From assembly GCA_963576475.1 (NCBI GenBank), contig OY754982.1, positions 20,722,217 to 20,786,216 on the forward strand: a stretch of 64,000 nt of DNA, written 5' to 3'. The notes under the pieces are model-generated. The model had not been told where the DNA came from, ran no database searches, and saw only the letters and a list, made by a program, of their open reading frames with translations. Shown in pieces: positions 1 through 12,900 of the stretch (position 1 is the first letter of the stretch; each line of letters starts with the position of its first letter). Source of the stretch: Molanna angustata (Eukaryota > Arthropoda > Insecta > Trichoptera > Molannidae). The translations under genes and the position numbers were made by a program.

Positions 1-520
1 GCATGCTAATAACACCAATTAGAGGCCTCGCAGCATATATGTTCCCATACATGGATTTACTCAGAATTCGGAGTAGAACATTTATGTGAGTTTTGTGTGT
101 GTGTCCGTCCGTCCCTTATAACTTTTGATCCGCTCAATTTACAGAGCCCAAATTTTCAGAATATATAAACACTTACAAGCCTACAAAACTTTTATACTCA
201 GAATTGTGAATTTTTGTTTCAGTCAGGGGTTATCAACTTTTGAAATTTTGGTTTATTTTTTCATATATCTCAGAAGCCATATAAGATAGAACCCTGAAAA
301 TTGGTACAAACATAGAAAAATACAAAATCTCAAATTAGTTTTTTCAAAAAAATTCCAGGGTTTCTCAAACATTTTTTATTAAGAAAAATATTTTTTTTAT
401 GATAAATTTGAGTTTAACTGCCTATATTTCCATTTTTTTTTTTTGAAATATCAAAAAAAGGCCAAACACCCCAACTAGAAAATTTAATTTTCTATAAAAA
501 ATATTACAATTGTATTAGCA
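1..520. repeat. AT-rich dispersed repeat, left edge of window
   Basis: No gene is visible here. The stretch looks repetitive. Part of it (about 230-450) recurs in reverse orientation at about 7735-7880 inside a Drosha intron; for example the phrase gtttaactgcctatatttcc at about 412-431 is the reverse complement of sequence near 7740. The family is unidentified. Confidence 0.5.
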
Positions 521-873
521 CATCTCAAATTTTTTTAACAATTTTTATAAAAATTGAATTTAGTGACGACATTGCTTCATACAATTTGTATGGTAGTAGC
601 CTACACACAATATATAAGACTTAATTGTTTGATACTAATCTCCAAACATACATACATACCAGCATGCTGTTTTCATATTCTGGGTAGGATCAAAGGACTG
701 ACCTCCATACTATCCTATCTTGACATACATACCTAGGTACATGTGTTGTATAGAAAACCAAATATCTTAAAATATTAAATAATTTGTATTTATGGGTTTA
801 TAGTTTGGTACTTATTCTTCTACTATACATACTAACGCTATCAACAGTTGGATCTCATGTGTTACATGCAACT
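517..873. repeat. dispersed repeat, copy 1 (copy 2 at 62401-62761)
   Basis: This block and 62401-62761 share long runs in the same orientation, including tttagtgacgacat, aatttgtatgg, tatcctatcttgacatacat and tttatagtttggta, ending at the gttggatc...tgtta phrase. No terminal inverted repeats or coding capacity are visible, so the class is unknown. Confidence 0.6.
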
Positions 874-967
874 AGTTATTTAAATTTCACATGAATATAC
901 GAGTTGTGTTTCCGTTTGAAAATTATTTTTGTTTCCTTTATTTACTAATATATCTATTTTATTACAG

Positions 968-3236
968 ATCAAGTATTATTACCAGTTGTTAAAGCAACAA
1001 ACGACAAGTTAACTATAAACATGATATTGAAAATAATGTGCGAATCTTGGTTGCAACACATCTATGTTTATAAAGTCAAATTTAGGTAATAATAAATACA
1101 TTTTGATGAACCTTTTACATACATAATTATAACTTTTGTATACAATTTCTCTAAGTTAATTGTTTTGTTTATTTTCAGTCGAGCTGCTGCAGAACAATTA
1201 CTCGTAGATTTTGATGCAGTGAGAGTATGGATTACAAATTGTCAAGTTATATCTGAAATTACTAGAAGGCAAATGCTCAATAATGAAGTACTTAGGTATA
1301 TTGTCTTAAATACATCAAAATTTATGATTTTTCGACCCACTAATATTTCTGTTATACAATGTTCATAATTGGTAGCACTCGAGTTCAATAGTTTAGTGTA
1401 CAATAAATCGCCTTGCTTTACGAATAGGTACTCAAAACCTGAAATATAAGTCAAACAATACACAGTGACGAAACATATTTGAATCGTCAACTTTCAAAAT
1501 CTCTTGGATGAAGTTACGAAGTTATGCCGTGTGTATCACAAGTCAAGTAATTTGAATTATACTTTATTTTTTCAAGACGGTGTGAAGGTGTTGGAAGATT
1601 ATTGTTGCACTCTCCCGGAGATCCAATAGCTATGCACGATGTATCACAACCAAATCAGAGACCTCCACCACAAGGTAATGTCACTTTTTCTATTTCTATT
1701 TAATTCTATTAACTATTACTTTACTATACAGCCTTGTCATTAATTACTCATCTAATAACTAAATTATCATTCATATTTCTGCTACATCCACTACAACTGA
1801 CTACGCATGTAGCGACTATTATCAGCCCCTTCGCAGAATATTATGTGATAACAAAACAGAATAGCATAGCATGAGGACCAGCTAATGGAGCCCTTCAGAA
1901 ATCATACCATCATGGTGCAAAAAGAATAATCAAGAAGTGAGATTCACACTTGTGGACTGCTACTGCTTCCAGATGTAAATTGTTTTTGTTTACATGTTTT
2001 TAATTAAATTAACTTTCAGACCAATTAGAGCTCTGAAACTTTCAGAATTTGTGTATTCCCGATGACAATGCATGTTAACTGTTTTCAGCTTAATTCATTT
2101 GATTTCAATATAACAAACAAGGCTATGAAAACCCTTGGCTTTTTTTTACGTAAATGCAATTCTTTTTCAAATATTCAAACCAAACAATCAAACTGTTATA
2201 CTGAAGTCAAGTTGATTACAACTCAACTGTCTGGTTTCTACACTATAATGCCCATACCAACTCACTATAAAGTATTCAACGTAAATTTCTATGCTACATT
2301 GACTTCATATTCCAATTGAAAATAATAATTATACAGGTTTATTAATTTTTACGAGTCTTTTGCCACTATCCAATAGGAGAGTTGTGTTTGATTTTACTCT
2401 GTAAAATTATTAATTCTTCTTTTGACATCCCTGATATTGTGTTTGATATTGATTCATGCGCCAATACAATCTACTCGGTTACAGATGCTATTTTACTGTG
2501 ACAATACCAGAACGAATGCAGACATAAATTCCCTAATACCTAGACTAGGTAATAGGTATGCACATATAGTGGACATATTTAATTCTGGTCTGTCTTAGTA
2601 CAATGGCGCTTTGCTTAGAGCTCTACACCCCGCTACCATCGTCATGCATACATAATGATTGATACTAACAATATTTTATAATAATACACATTATTTTATT
2701 AAGCAATTTATTTGCAATACGTGACTTTATTTTTACGTAAAACTTAGAAAAGCATGTCCTCTATTTTATTTTGATTTAATAATAATAATAATAATTGTTT
2801 AAATAAGTTAAATTCACCAATGATAGTTAGAAATTGTTTGCCAGTGTACAAATTTGTACCTATATGTAGGTAGAATAAGTTGATAAAATAAATAAGGAAT
2901 TGTTTCTTAATAAATTTTTTATTTATTGTATCACTTTTTCCCTACATAACAAATTTATTTAAAAACAATGTAAAATATGGAATATTAAATTATCAACAGA
3001 ATAAAAAATGAGGAATTCAATACAAAAAATCATAAGAAATCAATAGTCACATTGAGGTAAAAACGAACAATTTTTATTCAATTATTTTTTTATTTCCAGA
3101 CACAGAAACATCTGAAGATTGTGGTGAAATAATGCCAGCAGAAATGTATGTACCAAATCAACAACAATGGCTGACATTGAGAGCTGGAAAAACTAAGAAG
3201 AGAAGGAAATTTTGTTGTATGACAATCACCATGTAA
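968..3236 (+). CDS. CCDC142-like protein, last four exons (5' end outside window)
   Basis: Four exons join in phase: 968-1085, 1179-1295, 1577-1674 and 3100-3236 (stop TAA 3234-3236). Each is bounded by AG and GT. The conceptual C-terminal ~155 aa read in part as LQHIYVYKVKFSRAAAEQLL, then a charged stretch, then a conserved-looking EMYVPNQQQWLTLRAGK and a basic/Cys-rich tail. The leucine/lysine helix with an FSRAAAEQLL-VDF-AVRVWI core resembles the C-terminal domain of the CCDC142 family as I remember it; I cannot confirm this without a search. No function is assigned. The gene is oriented tail-to-tail with Drosha, whose stop lies 280 bp downstream, and an AATAAA-like signal sits about 35 bp after the stop. 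The earlier exons lie left of the window. Confidence 0.6.
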
Positions 3237-3519
3237 ACCTTAACAATAATTTCACATAATAACTGTGTTCAAAATAAAAATAACTATTTAATCTTTGTGG
3301 CACATATTTTTTTATTTATCTATCACAATTAACTTTGGTTAAACCATTAAATGGGTTATTTAAAAGTTTTTAGTATTTTTTATTTATAAATCAAATAATA
3401 ATAAAAACGTGTTTTTGTTTACAAAGTACATCAATTATTCAAGTTGTCATTCTTAAAAAATCATAGATAATTGAAAGTTTTATAAAACATTATAATAACA
3501 GCAAAATTTATATATAGAA

Positions 3520-3968
3520 TTAACTACTTTCTTCAGACTGTTTACGATATTCTTTAGTTGAAACTATAGAATTGTCAGACATTGAGGATAATTCTCCTAA
3601 GCTACGTTTGGGTTTTTTTCTTTTTGGTTTCTTACTCTGTTCATCGTCAGATGTTAAATTCCCTTCTGTGTTGCTTTTGTTTTCTGGTTCCGAAGAGTTA
3701 TTGCTGCTGCTGTCAGAGTCATCGCTTACTTTGCTCAATCTGTACGCCTTTGGCAACTTATTTATAATACGATTTCTTATTCTCTCTTCTGGATTGGAAA
3801 TATTTCTATCCGTTGAATCTTCTCTTGAATGTTTTCTATCTTTTCCATCTGTGGATCTTCTTTTATGATCCTTTTCTTTAGACATGTTTGTCGTCTTGTT
3901 TCTTCTTTTCTGGTTTTTCATACTCTTAGCTATAACACGTTTTTGATGATCCAATTGAGGGAACAAGT
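3520..3968 (-). other. drosha: Drosha last exon: low-complexity basic/acidic C-terminal tail
   Basis: This exon starts with [16 protein letters not shown], which matches the conserved segment just after the dsRBD. It then continues for about 130 aa of Lys/Arg/Ser/Asp/Glu-rich sequence with [19 protein letters not shown] and [14 protein letters not shown] runs, the latter a plausible nuclear localisation signal. The acceptor is the AG at 3970-3969. Vertebrate Drosha ends within a few tens of residues of this point, so the tail is an extension. Its function is unknown. Confidence 0.8.
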
Positions 3969-6900
3969 CTAAAAAAACAGATTGTAATGACATTCAATCA
4001 AAGAATTTTTATCTAAAAATTATATAGTATGACAATAGGCTGATTGATAGGTAGTAATTGCACATTTTGTTTTATAAGAAAGTTAGAAATAATAGTAATA
4101 AATAGTAAATTCAACATTTGATTTTTGAATATTAACAAATTCTATCAATGCTGTGTGCTTTATCAACAGATCAAGGTATTACCGACAGTAAAATGTTCTA
4201 TTTATATGCAATTTCAAAATAAATTTAATCTCAAATGATTGTTTGTCAAAAGAACTGCATAGTTTTATTAAGAGATTTGAAGAAATTAAATTAAATATTC
4301 TTGGAAGAAATTGTCTAATGGCAATAAACTCGCCAGTGTGCAATATATTTGTTTATATTATGTACAAAAAGATAAATAAATAAATAAGAAAAATGTATAA
4401 AACTGGGGAAGAAAGAGAAACAAATATTAGTCTAAATTGCGAGAGAATATAATTTTTCAATTTTTACGGTGTCCTTAATGATTAAAAAAATATATCGTCG
4501 CTCGGCGTTCAATACCACAAATGCAGCAATAACAAGATTTTACATATCGAAAAAACGGGCATTTTTGCATGGAGTTAGTGGCAAATGTACATTTGCGGTA
4601 TTGTTCTATTTGAGCCGTTTGAATAATTTTGTGGTGAAACATTTTCTATACACTATTGCGTTATTTGAACATTCTCTACCGATTTCAACAAAAAACAATT
4701 TTACCAAAATTGTCGCATTTGCGGTATTGAATGCCGAGTGACGATATGATGTAATAAAATAAAATTTAAATATTACTGTTTGAGTTGGCAATGGCAGCTT
4801 TAGCGGCATTCATTTCCGCCTCCTGAATATAATGTCCTTTAGCTGAAGCCAATCGTTCACCACGGAAGTAGACAGCCACTGTATAGACTCTTGTGTTTGT
4901 CGGTCCGACACACTCAATTACTCTGTAATACATACATTTACAAACATATAATTGCAAATAGTGCAAGAGAATAAACATGCTGCAATTTATCAGATCATTG
5001 AATGGTATTTTATTTTTGTTACTATTGATAAATGGATTATAGATAAGTTTTATACATACATACCATAGCGCCCCGTGTCCCTCATGGGGGAGACAAAGAG
5101 AATCCAGTGTTACAAATTCCCGTATACATTCATCATTTCCCAACATTCATGCAGGCTCATCCATTATTCTGATTTCTTAAATTATAATTTGTGTCAGGTA
5201 TTCTAGGGACAACACTTCGCCTCTCATTCACTTTTTAACTTAATATAATACTCTCTTCATAAGCGATGACTTATATAGTCAGGTACATTTTATTCAATGT
5301 CATTAATTATTATACACTAGTTTTAAACAAATCTATTGCACTCTTAATAAAAAAGTTTAATACTGAAATTTATAAACTAAATAGATTTAGAAGCCACACA
5401 AATAAATTTTAAAAAAGTTACTTATATAATTTCATAATCTAGTTATTTAGACATATATGTTCTGGGTTGAATTCCTGGTGGAAACAAGGTTTTTATCACT
5501 GAACTGATTTGTGAGACAATCAGTCAACCTTATTGGGTGTGTTAAATCTATATTTATAAAATAGCACCTACTCAAGTCAGAAATAATTTAAAAATAATTA
5601 AAAATCTAACCTAACATTTGATTTTGTTCATACTCAAGAACAACTTATACGTAGAGCAGTTGTATCGATGAGATAAAATACTTTACTCCGCAAAAAAGTC
5701 ATATGTAGATAAAAAATCTTTTTTGACAAAGTAATAAAGTACTGTAACTCATCATCAGCTGAAAATGGCACATAATATCTGACAGATTTGTGTAATTTTT
5801 TTATCGAATATCTGGAAAGTATGCGGCGATAAAAAGAGTCGTAACAATGTAATGTCAATTAATATTACAACAATACATATGTTCCAACTCTTTTTCCATC
5901 CTATAGAAATTGAAAAATTGTTATTAAAACAATTATTGTAATATATATCTGATATGTAATTTCAGAGGCTAAGAAAAATCAATTCCCAACTGTCGCAGGT
6001 TCAAAATAGACTTACTTGTAGATTGGTATATCAGGTTCATTTCCGTCCATAGCCCTCAATGTGAGACAGCACTGTTGAAGTTTTGATTTTGGATCGTTCC
6101 ATTCTTGGTTCATGATGAACTCTCGGAGACGGGGGAATAAGCAGACAGAACAAAAAGTCAAACAAGCCTGGAGACCCTGATGAATTAAATACAGTTTAGA
6201 TGCAAACTTTTTAATCTTAATGATTATTATAAATAATTATTTGAATTTATAATTAAATAAATATTATATTTTATACCTTTTCAATATAAAGAGATCCGAG
6301 AAAAGCTTCCAACAAATCAGCTTTGTCTTTGGTCTTAGGTTCAGCTTTAGGGTTATGATAAACAGCATAAGATGTCATTGCCAGATCATCACATACAACC
6401 GCTTGTGTGCGATTATTGACCAACGAACTTCGTAATAACTAAAAGATAACACTAAATTAATTTTCTTTTTGACTAGTGTAACATACTTTAATATTTTGAA
6501 AAATAAAAACAAATTTGTTTTTTTATCACATTTAAATAATAATGTGCATGAATGTAAATAATAATGTGCATGAATATAAATAAGTCTAAGTTCGTTACTT
6601 TGAATGTATACTTACGGATAGATGACCTTCATGATGTTCAGGAAAATGCTTATAAAGGTATTCTGATGAGATTAATTGTAAAACTGTATCACCCAGAAAT
6701 TCCAGTCTTTGATTAGAGCCTAGAGTTAAGTTAGTGAAACCCATTGAGCGATCTGTGAAAGCACGTGCTAGAAGTCTTATGTGTTTGTATTCAATACCTG
6801 TAATACGAAAATATTTATGTAGGTACTTAAAAAAAACAATGAAAATATAGTATATAATTTAGCCTGCATGATATATAAAGATAACTTTAATATTTATCAT

Positions 6901-9900
6901 AATATTAACACTACAGTACTATGGATCCTAAGTCTCTTAAAAAACCTCCCTCCATTTATGCTGTTTTTTTACCAATCCTCTATGCTTGGAAAATTATCGT
7001 TTCATATAATCTATGTATATTTTTCTATGATCTTCAAGTCTATTGAAGATCATACAAATTTTCCAATTTCAATATATTAAAAATATATGGTTCAAAATGT
7101 GAATTAACATTTATCAACAGATTATTGGTTTATAAATATTCCTTGGAATGAACTACATTACCTAACAGCACAGAAAAAATATATATTTTGCCATAGTTAA
7201 AACAAGTATTTTATACATGTATATCCATCCTCTTACAATTATGTTGAAATAAAATAATATTAATATAATCGAATATTTTATTATTGCATATGCGCAAACA
7301 TTGGATTTTTTTTCCCTGTCGGGAGTCAATATTAATATAAAGACAAACCAATTGAATCTTCAAACTTGGTAAGTTTCTGTAAGAAAGGATATTGCGGAAT
7401 CCATCGCCTATCTCCAAGTGGTTCTTGCTCTTGTAATAGATGCAGTCTCGGTTTGTTCCATGTTTCCAAATGTTCCGTTTCATCGCGCCACAGCGCTAGA
7501 GCGAACACGCGATCTGCTACCTGTGAATTCAATAATGTATTTTCTACAGAACAATATTTTTTTTATATCATGAGACACTGAGAACAATAAAAATCAAATA
7601 AAATAAAATTGGATGAAAATAATGTGACCTTCATCTATCAAATCATAAAACAGAGTTTGAAGTAGGTATTTATATTGTAACTATATACAAAGTAAATTGT
7701 GTAAAAAAAATATACACACATAATCTACTAAAAAATTTGGAAATATAGGCAGTTAAACACATAAATTTGTCATAAAAAAGTTTGAGAAACCCTGAAACTA
7801 TTCATAAAAACATGTTTGAGATATTGTATTTGTCTATATTTATACAAATTGTCAGCGTTCTAGCTTTTATGGTTTTTGATATAAGTGGAAATATATAATA
7901 AAATGGTGTTTTTTGACTTCAAAGTTGGAAAAACTATGAAAAATGTAGACCTGGCCATACAAAATCTAATGGATATTAGCTTGAAACTATGTCGATATGT
8001 TAATAGAAATAAATTCTCTTGAACAAATCGACAGTTCGACATGAGATCGACTGTTGATAGCGATAGTATGTATAGTTGAAGAATACGTAAGTTGATGTTT
8101 TTTGACTTTCAAGTTGGAAAAACCGTGCAAAAAGTCCACTACATATATTTCTTTCACACAGGACTAAGTTTTACTGTCCATTCATTAAAATAAATAAATT
8201 CTCTTGTGTATTGAATTTAGTAAATGATTAATTTCAAATGAACTTACATCAATACCTCCATCTAAAAATAATGCTCCCATTAATGCTTCAAAACAATTGG
8301 CCATTGCATGTCCAAGTTCTAAGTCATGACATAGATCAGATCCATGAGCGTACAGCATATACTTTTCAAGACCCAATTTCTGAAAATACCAATTACACAA
8401 ATCATAGTGTATAAATTTAAAGATAGATCAGATCCATGAGCGTACAGCATATACTTTTCAAGACCCAATTTCTGAAAATACCAATTACACAAATCATAGT
8501 GTATAAATTTAAAGATAGACAAATCATAACAAAACAAAATTCATATATTGTCTGGAATAAATAGGTTAGGAATAACTAGCTCACCTTAGCACAGGCTATG
8601 CCTAGTGAGGGGGCTAGTAACAAAGATACAAACAAAAAGGATAACTTTAACTATGTAAGCAATGGTGAAATAATGAAATTATATTTATTGAAATGAAATA
8701 ACTTATATTTACTTTGTATGTCTACTATGTATGAATAAGCTTATATTATCTTCAATAATTTTGTATCTTATATCTACTCTTATGTTTTTGGATAGAAATA
8801 AATAAAAATAAATAAAACTAAGGATAGCAAGCAACAAGGTGATATCCGGCGACGAGGGGTATGAGGTCCTTACCTGTAAAAGAAATACTGAATAGGTTTT
8901 TTGTGTCATAGGCAAAGAAAGTCCTCAAAAATAAAACCGTTGAAGTCAGTAATAGAAAAACTATATACAGTACAAACGACCAATTCAGTAACTTTTTGAA
9001 CTAAAATAAGAATGTTCTAAAATTTTAGAAATAAGGTCATTTGAATTTTATTTTATATTCTGTAATTTACGTTGTTCCTAAAACTAAAATCTACAAAATT
9101 AGCGCATCGTAGATAATAACTTGAAATCAAGTTGTTTATGGCGCAGACTACACATGCGTACCGCACACTGTTGACCATGTTTATTTATGTCATGTAGCCT
9201 AACCTAAAATTTCAATTGATCTGCACTTTAGTTTTTATTTTCAACATATTGCAACATGTGTAAATTATCCATTTTTATTTTTTTCTATACACAACTGATA
9301 TTTTCAACTTAACTAAAATATTCCGAACTGCTGTGAAAATAACTTTTACGCTTCCAATTAGGTGTGAACTAAAATTAGGAATGTTTTGACAATTGAATAG
9401 GGAATTGAACTAATGCGTGACTTATTTGGAGTAAAAACGTTCCCAAATAGGAACATTCCAATTTCAGCATTATAGAATATCAACTTTCAGCATTATAGAA
9501 TATCGACTAAGTGGAATAGAAACGCATCAATTTTAGCCTGAACGTTCTTAAAAAGTTATAGAATCGAACTTAATCTCACTGATCTGGTACTAGAGATTTT
9601 AACAAAAAATTTCATTTGTATTTTATTAATTAACAATTATGTACTAATAATATGTACATCCAAACATACAGATTTTTACTCTTTTTACTTACATTACAGT
9701 AATGTGAATTTTACGCTAATCTAGCAATTTAATGACTACATTAGTCCCGGAATAGTAAGATTGTACTATACTAGCTATTTCAGAAGCTCAATTTTGTATA
9801 AACACAATAGGAGTTAAGTACTATTTTATCTGTGGTTTACAATGTATTTATGTTTTTGGTATTTTGTAAGCAAATTTTCTTTCCTTTTCTTAACCTGATA

Positions 9901-12900
9901 AAAATACTCGAAGTTATTGTTTGAGTTAGTACATAAATACATAAAAAACCACACATAAAAAATAACCACAAGTAAACCATAAAATAGTACTTAACTCCTA
10001 TCTTCTCTTATGGTGTCTATTAGGGTGTCCCTTATTTTTCAAAATATTTTTTTAAAACGCATAGGCCCTTATTTTATTCATTTGGTTCTAATGTACTCGG
10101 AAATAAATTTTTAGCTCGTTTAAAGCACTGAAACCCGTGCCGACATGCGATGCAAACATGTTCATAGAGATTGTATGCGCGGTACGAGCAACGCATCTAT
10201 GTTTTATTTGTTTTGCTCTAGGTTCAGTAATTAGAGCGCATTGTTTTATTGTCAAAGATTTCATTGGAACTGAGAAGTAATACAAAAAATGTTTTCTTAG
10301 TTGGTGAGATAAATCACCAAATAACGAGTGCGAAATTACGTCTAATCGGTAAGTTTTCGTTGTTCTATTTTCTAACATTAGTGAAGTTATTTTTACTGTT
10401 TTAGTCCATTCTTGTTTATTCGTCCTTTTGCTATAACTAATGTTTTCTAAGTAAGTAAGTCGACTTTCGTGGCTCAGTTTGTCAGGTATCTGACTGCTGA
10501 TCTCGGCTTGGATTCCCGGTGGAGACACAGTTTATAATTGTGTTTTCAGTCCGGATATGTAGACGATTAATATCGTAAGTCTCCAGAATGTGGCAACTTG
10601 TTATTGGGTGCGTGTTAAATAATTATTGACATAGGGACACCCTAGTGTCTATAGAAAATTGAGCATCAGATGCACATTATTCACCATTTGTTTTTTATTA
10701 AAAAAATAAGTACTGTTAATTTAATAAATACATTTCAAATACTTAGTCAATATAAATTAAATTTTAATTTGTTGCAAAATACCTTTGCTAGTTGCGCAAA
10801 ATGTTGATTCTGTACAATGGCTGCGCGGTATGTTGCCAGTCCACCTTCCTCCAATGAAGGGAACATTCTAAACAGGTGAATAGACGAGAGAAACTCAACA
10901 ACCGCATCACCCAAGAACTCGAGTCTCTCATTATGGTTGATGGCCGACTCTGTTTCCTGTTTTTTTCCAAATCTAGACATGATGTTGATCAATGTGTTGA
11001 TTCCTAAAATAATAATTATTAATATTTACTATTCATTCTATGGGGAAAGTATACCGGTGATGCACAAATTCAATTTTGTTTAAAGATGATATTCAAAGAT
11101 TGAACTTAGTGTATTGATAATTTTTTTCCATTAGGCAGATCATATAAAATTATTTTCATTGATGAATAATATAACACACAAAAATATACTTGATGTTACA
11201 TCTTCAGATATTCAAGATGTAACAAATGAACAATAAATATATACAACTAATATTATCATACCTTCATGTCTAATATTAAATCTTAAATGAGAAGAGTATA
11301 TTTTTCAATATTTTTGATATTTCATATGTACATAAGAGTATAATTCTATATTTTCTATGGTTTCTATACTCAATGTAAAATATATGTATTATAAAAATTA
11401 TTTTTATGAATAAACGCAATTGTTGTATTTTTTTAATAAACATTAGTTATTCTTAGTAAAAATGAAAAAATTGAAAACTCTGTTCGTTATCACCAGGAGC
11501 TAATTTTTTTGACTTAGGGGCACTGAATACAGTTTGATAATTTATCATTTAAAGACAGCAAAATAGACTTGTTTAATTCTTATATTTGATGTTATATACC
11601 ATAAAATGGGTAGCATCCTTTGTATATGAACTTCTTTAACTGTGGATTTTTTTTTAAAGAATTTCATTTTATTTAAATGATCATTAAAAAATATATAACC
11701 TCTTTTTCTGATATTCATATAGTGGATTCTGCGATCCCCATATTCCGGATGACGGATTCCACAATTTGTCAAACTATTGCGGGCGTGATCAGGGTTGGTT
11801 CCAAAGTTCTCCCTGTAAGACGGATGTGTCAGTGCCAACTGGAGCAATCCTCGATTTTGGAACTTGTAATCTAAGCTGTCCTCCAAATTCTGCAGAGACT
11901 TGTGAAATCTCAAATGGCTTATCAAAACAGGGATCAACATCGCATGCTGTAATAAATTTCATTTGTAAACTGTGAATAAAAGCATTCCAACAGGAATTAA
12001 AAACCAGACTTAGTATCAAGAACTTAAGTAAAATGTTGCTGTAAATGAATGACTACTATATTACAATTAAAATATAAATTATTGTCATGAGCCAATCGGC
12101 TTTTTTGATGATTATTATATATAAAAAAAAATTATAATTGAATAAAACAAAAGCTTTTCATTTACCATACAGTAGATGTTTGAAGAGATTGAAATGTATT
12201 TTTTGTAAGTAAGAAAAATGAGCAGAATTAAAATAATAATTAGGTAGGTACTTATATATTTCATTTATTTACTTTTACATTTATTTATTATTTACTAGAT
12301 CTATTATGTATTCAAAATATAAATAGTATATCGTCTGCCTACTGGAAGAAGTCATTAACTGCGAGAAACATGTTTTCGAGATAATGGCTGACAAAGTTTT
12401 TTGGAAATATTACTTAACTCCTTTAATTGTTTATAGATTGTCATGATTTTTTCAACATAATATAAAAAGTAGCCTAATATAACTATATGTAATGTTCAAA
12501 TTTGACAAAATCTTATAGGGAAAGAAAAAAACACAAAATTGCATATAATGAGATTTTCCTAATAATAATATTCAATATACATACAATTGCAGTTCAATGA
12601 TCACAATGAATGTATTAAATAGGCATTCTTATAAAAATAATATTTATTCATTCAGCCATTGAATGTTGTTTTTTTTTTCTATGCCAGCATGCTATATTTG
12701 ATTTCATTGGTCTTATAAATTTGCGATAAACAGTTTAAAATAAAATATTTACTTAATGAATTTTGAATTTAAGGACAAACATGATATGTAATATCTGGTA
12801 AATAAATACAGAGCTATACAAATTATTTGTAGAAAAAGCTATTAAACTCTTAAACATGTATTTGATTTCCCTAAAGCTTAAAAGTTTTTACTCAATAAAT

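Noticed and set aside
3572..3868. 98-aa plus-strand ORF opposite the last Drosha exon
   Set aside because: It is the antisense shadow of the Lys/Ser-rich Drosha tail; hydrophobic runs come from complementing Ser/Glu/Lys codons.
10088..10528. 146-aa minus-strand ORF
   Set aside because: It lies wholly within the hAT-like element and its nested SINE, with no transposase motif (no DDE, BED or dimerisation signature).
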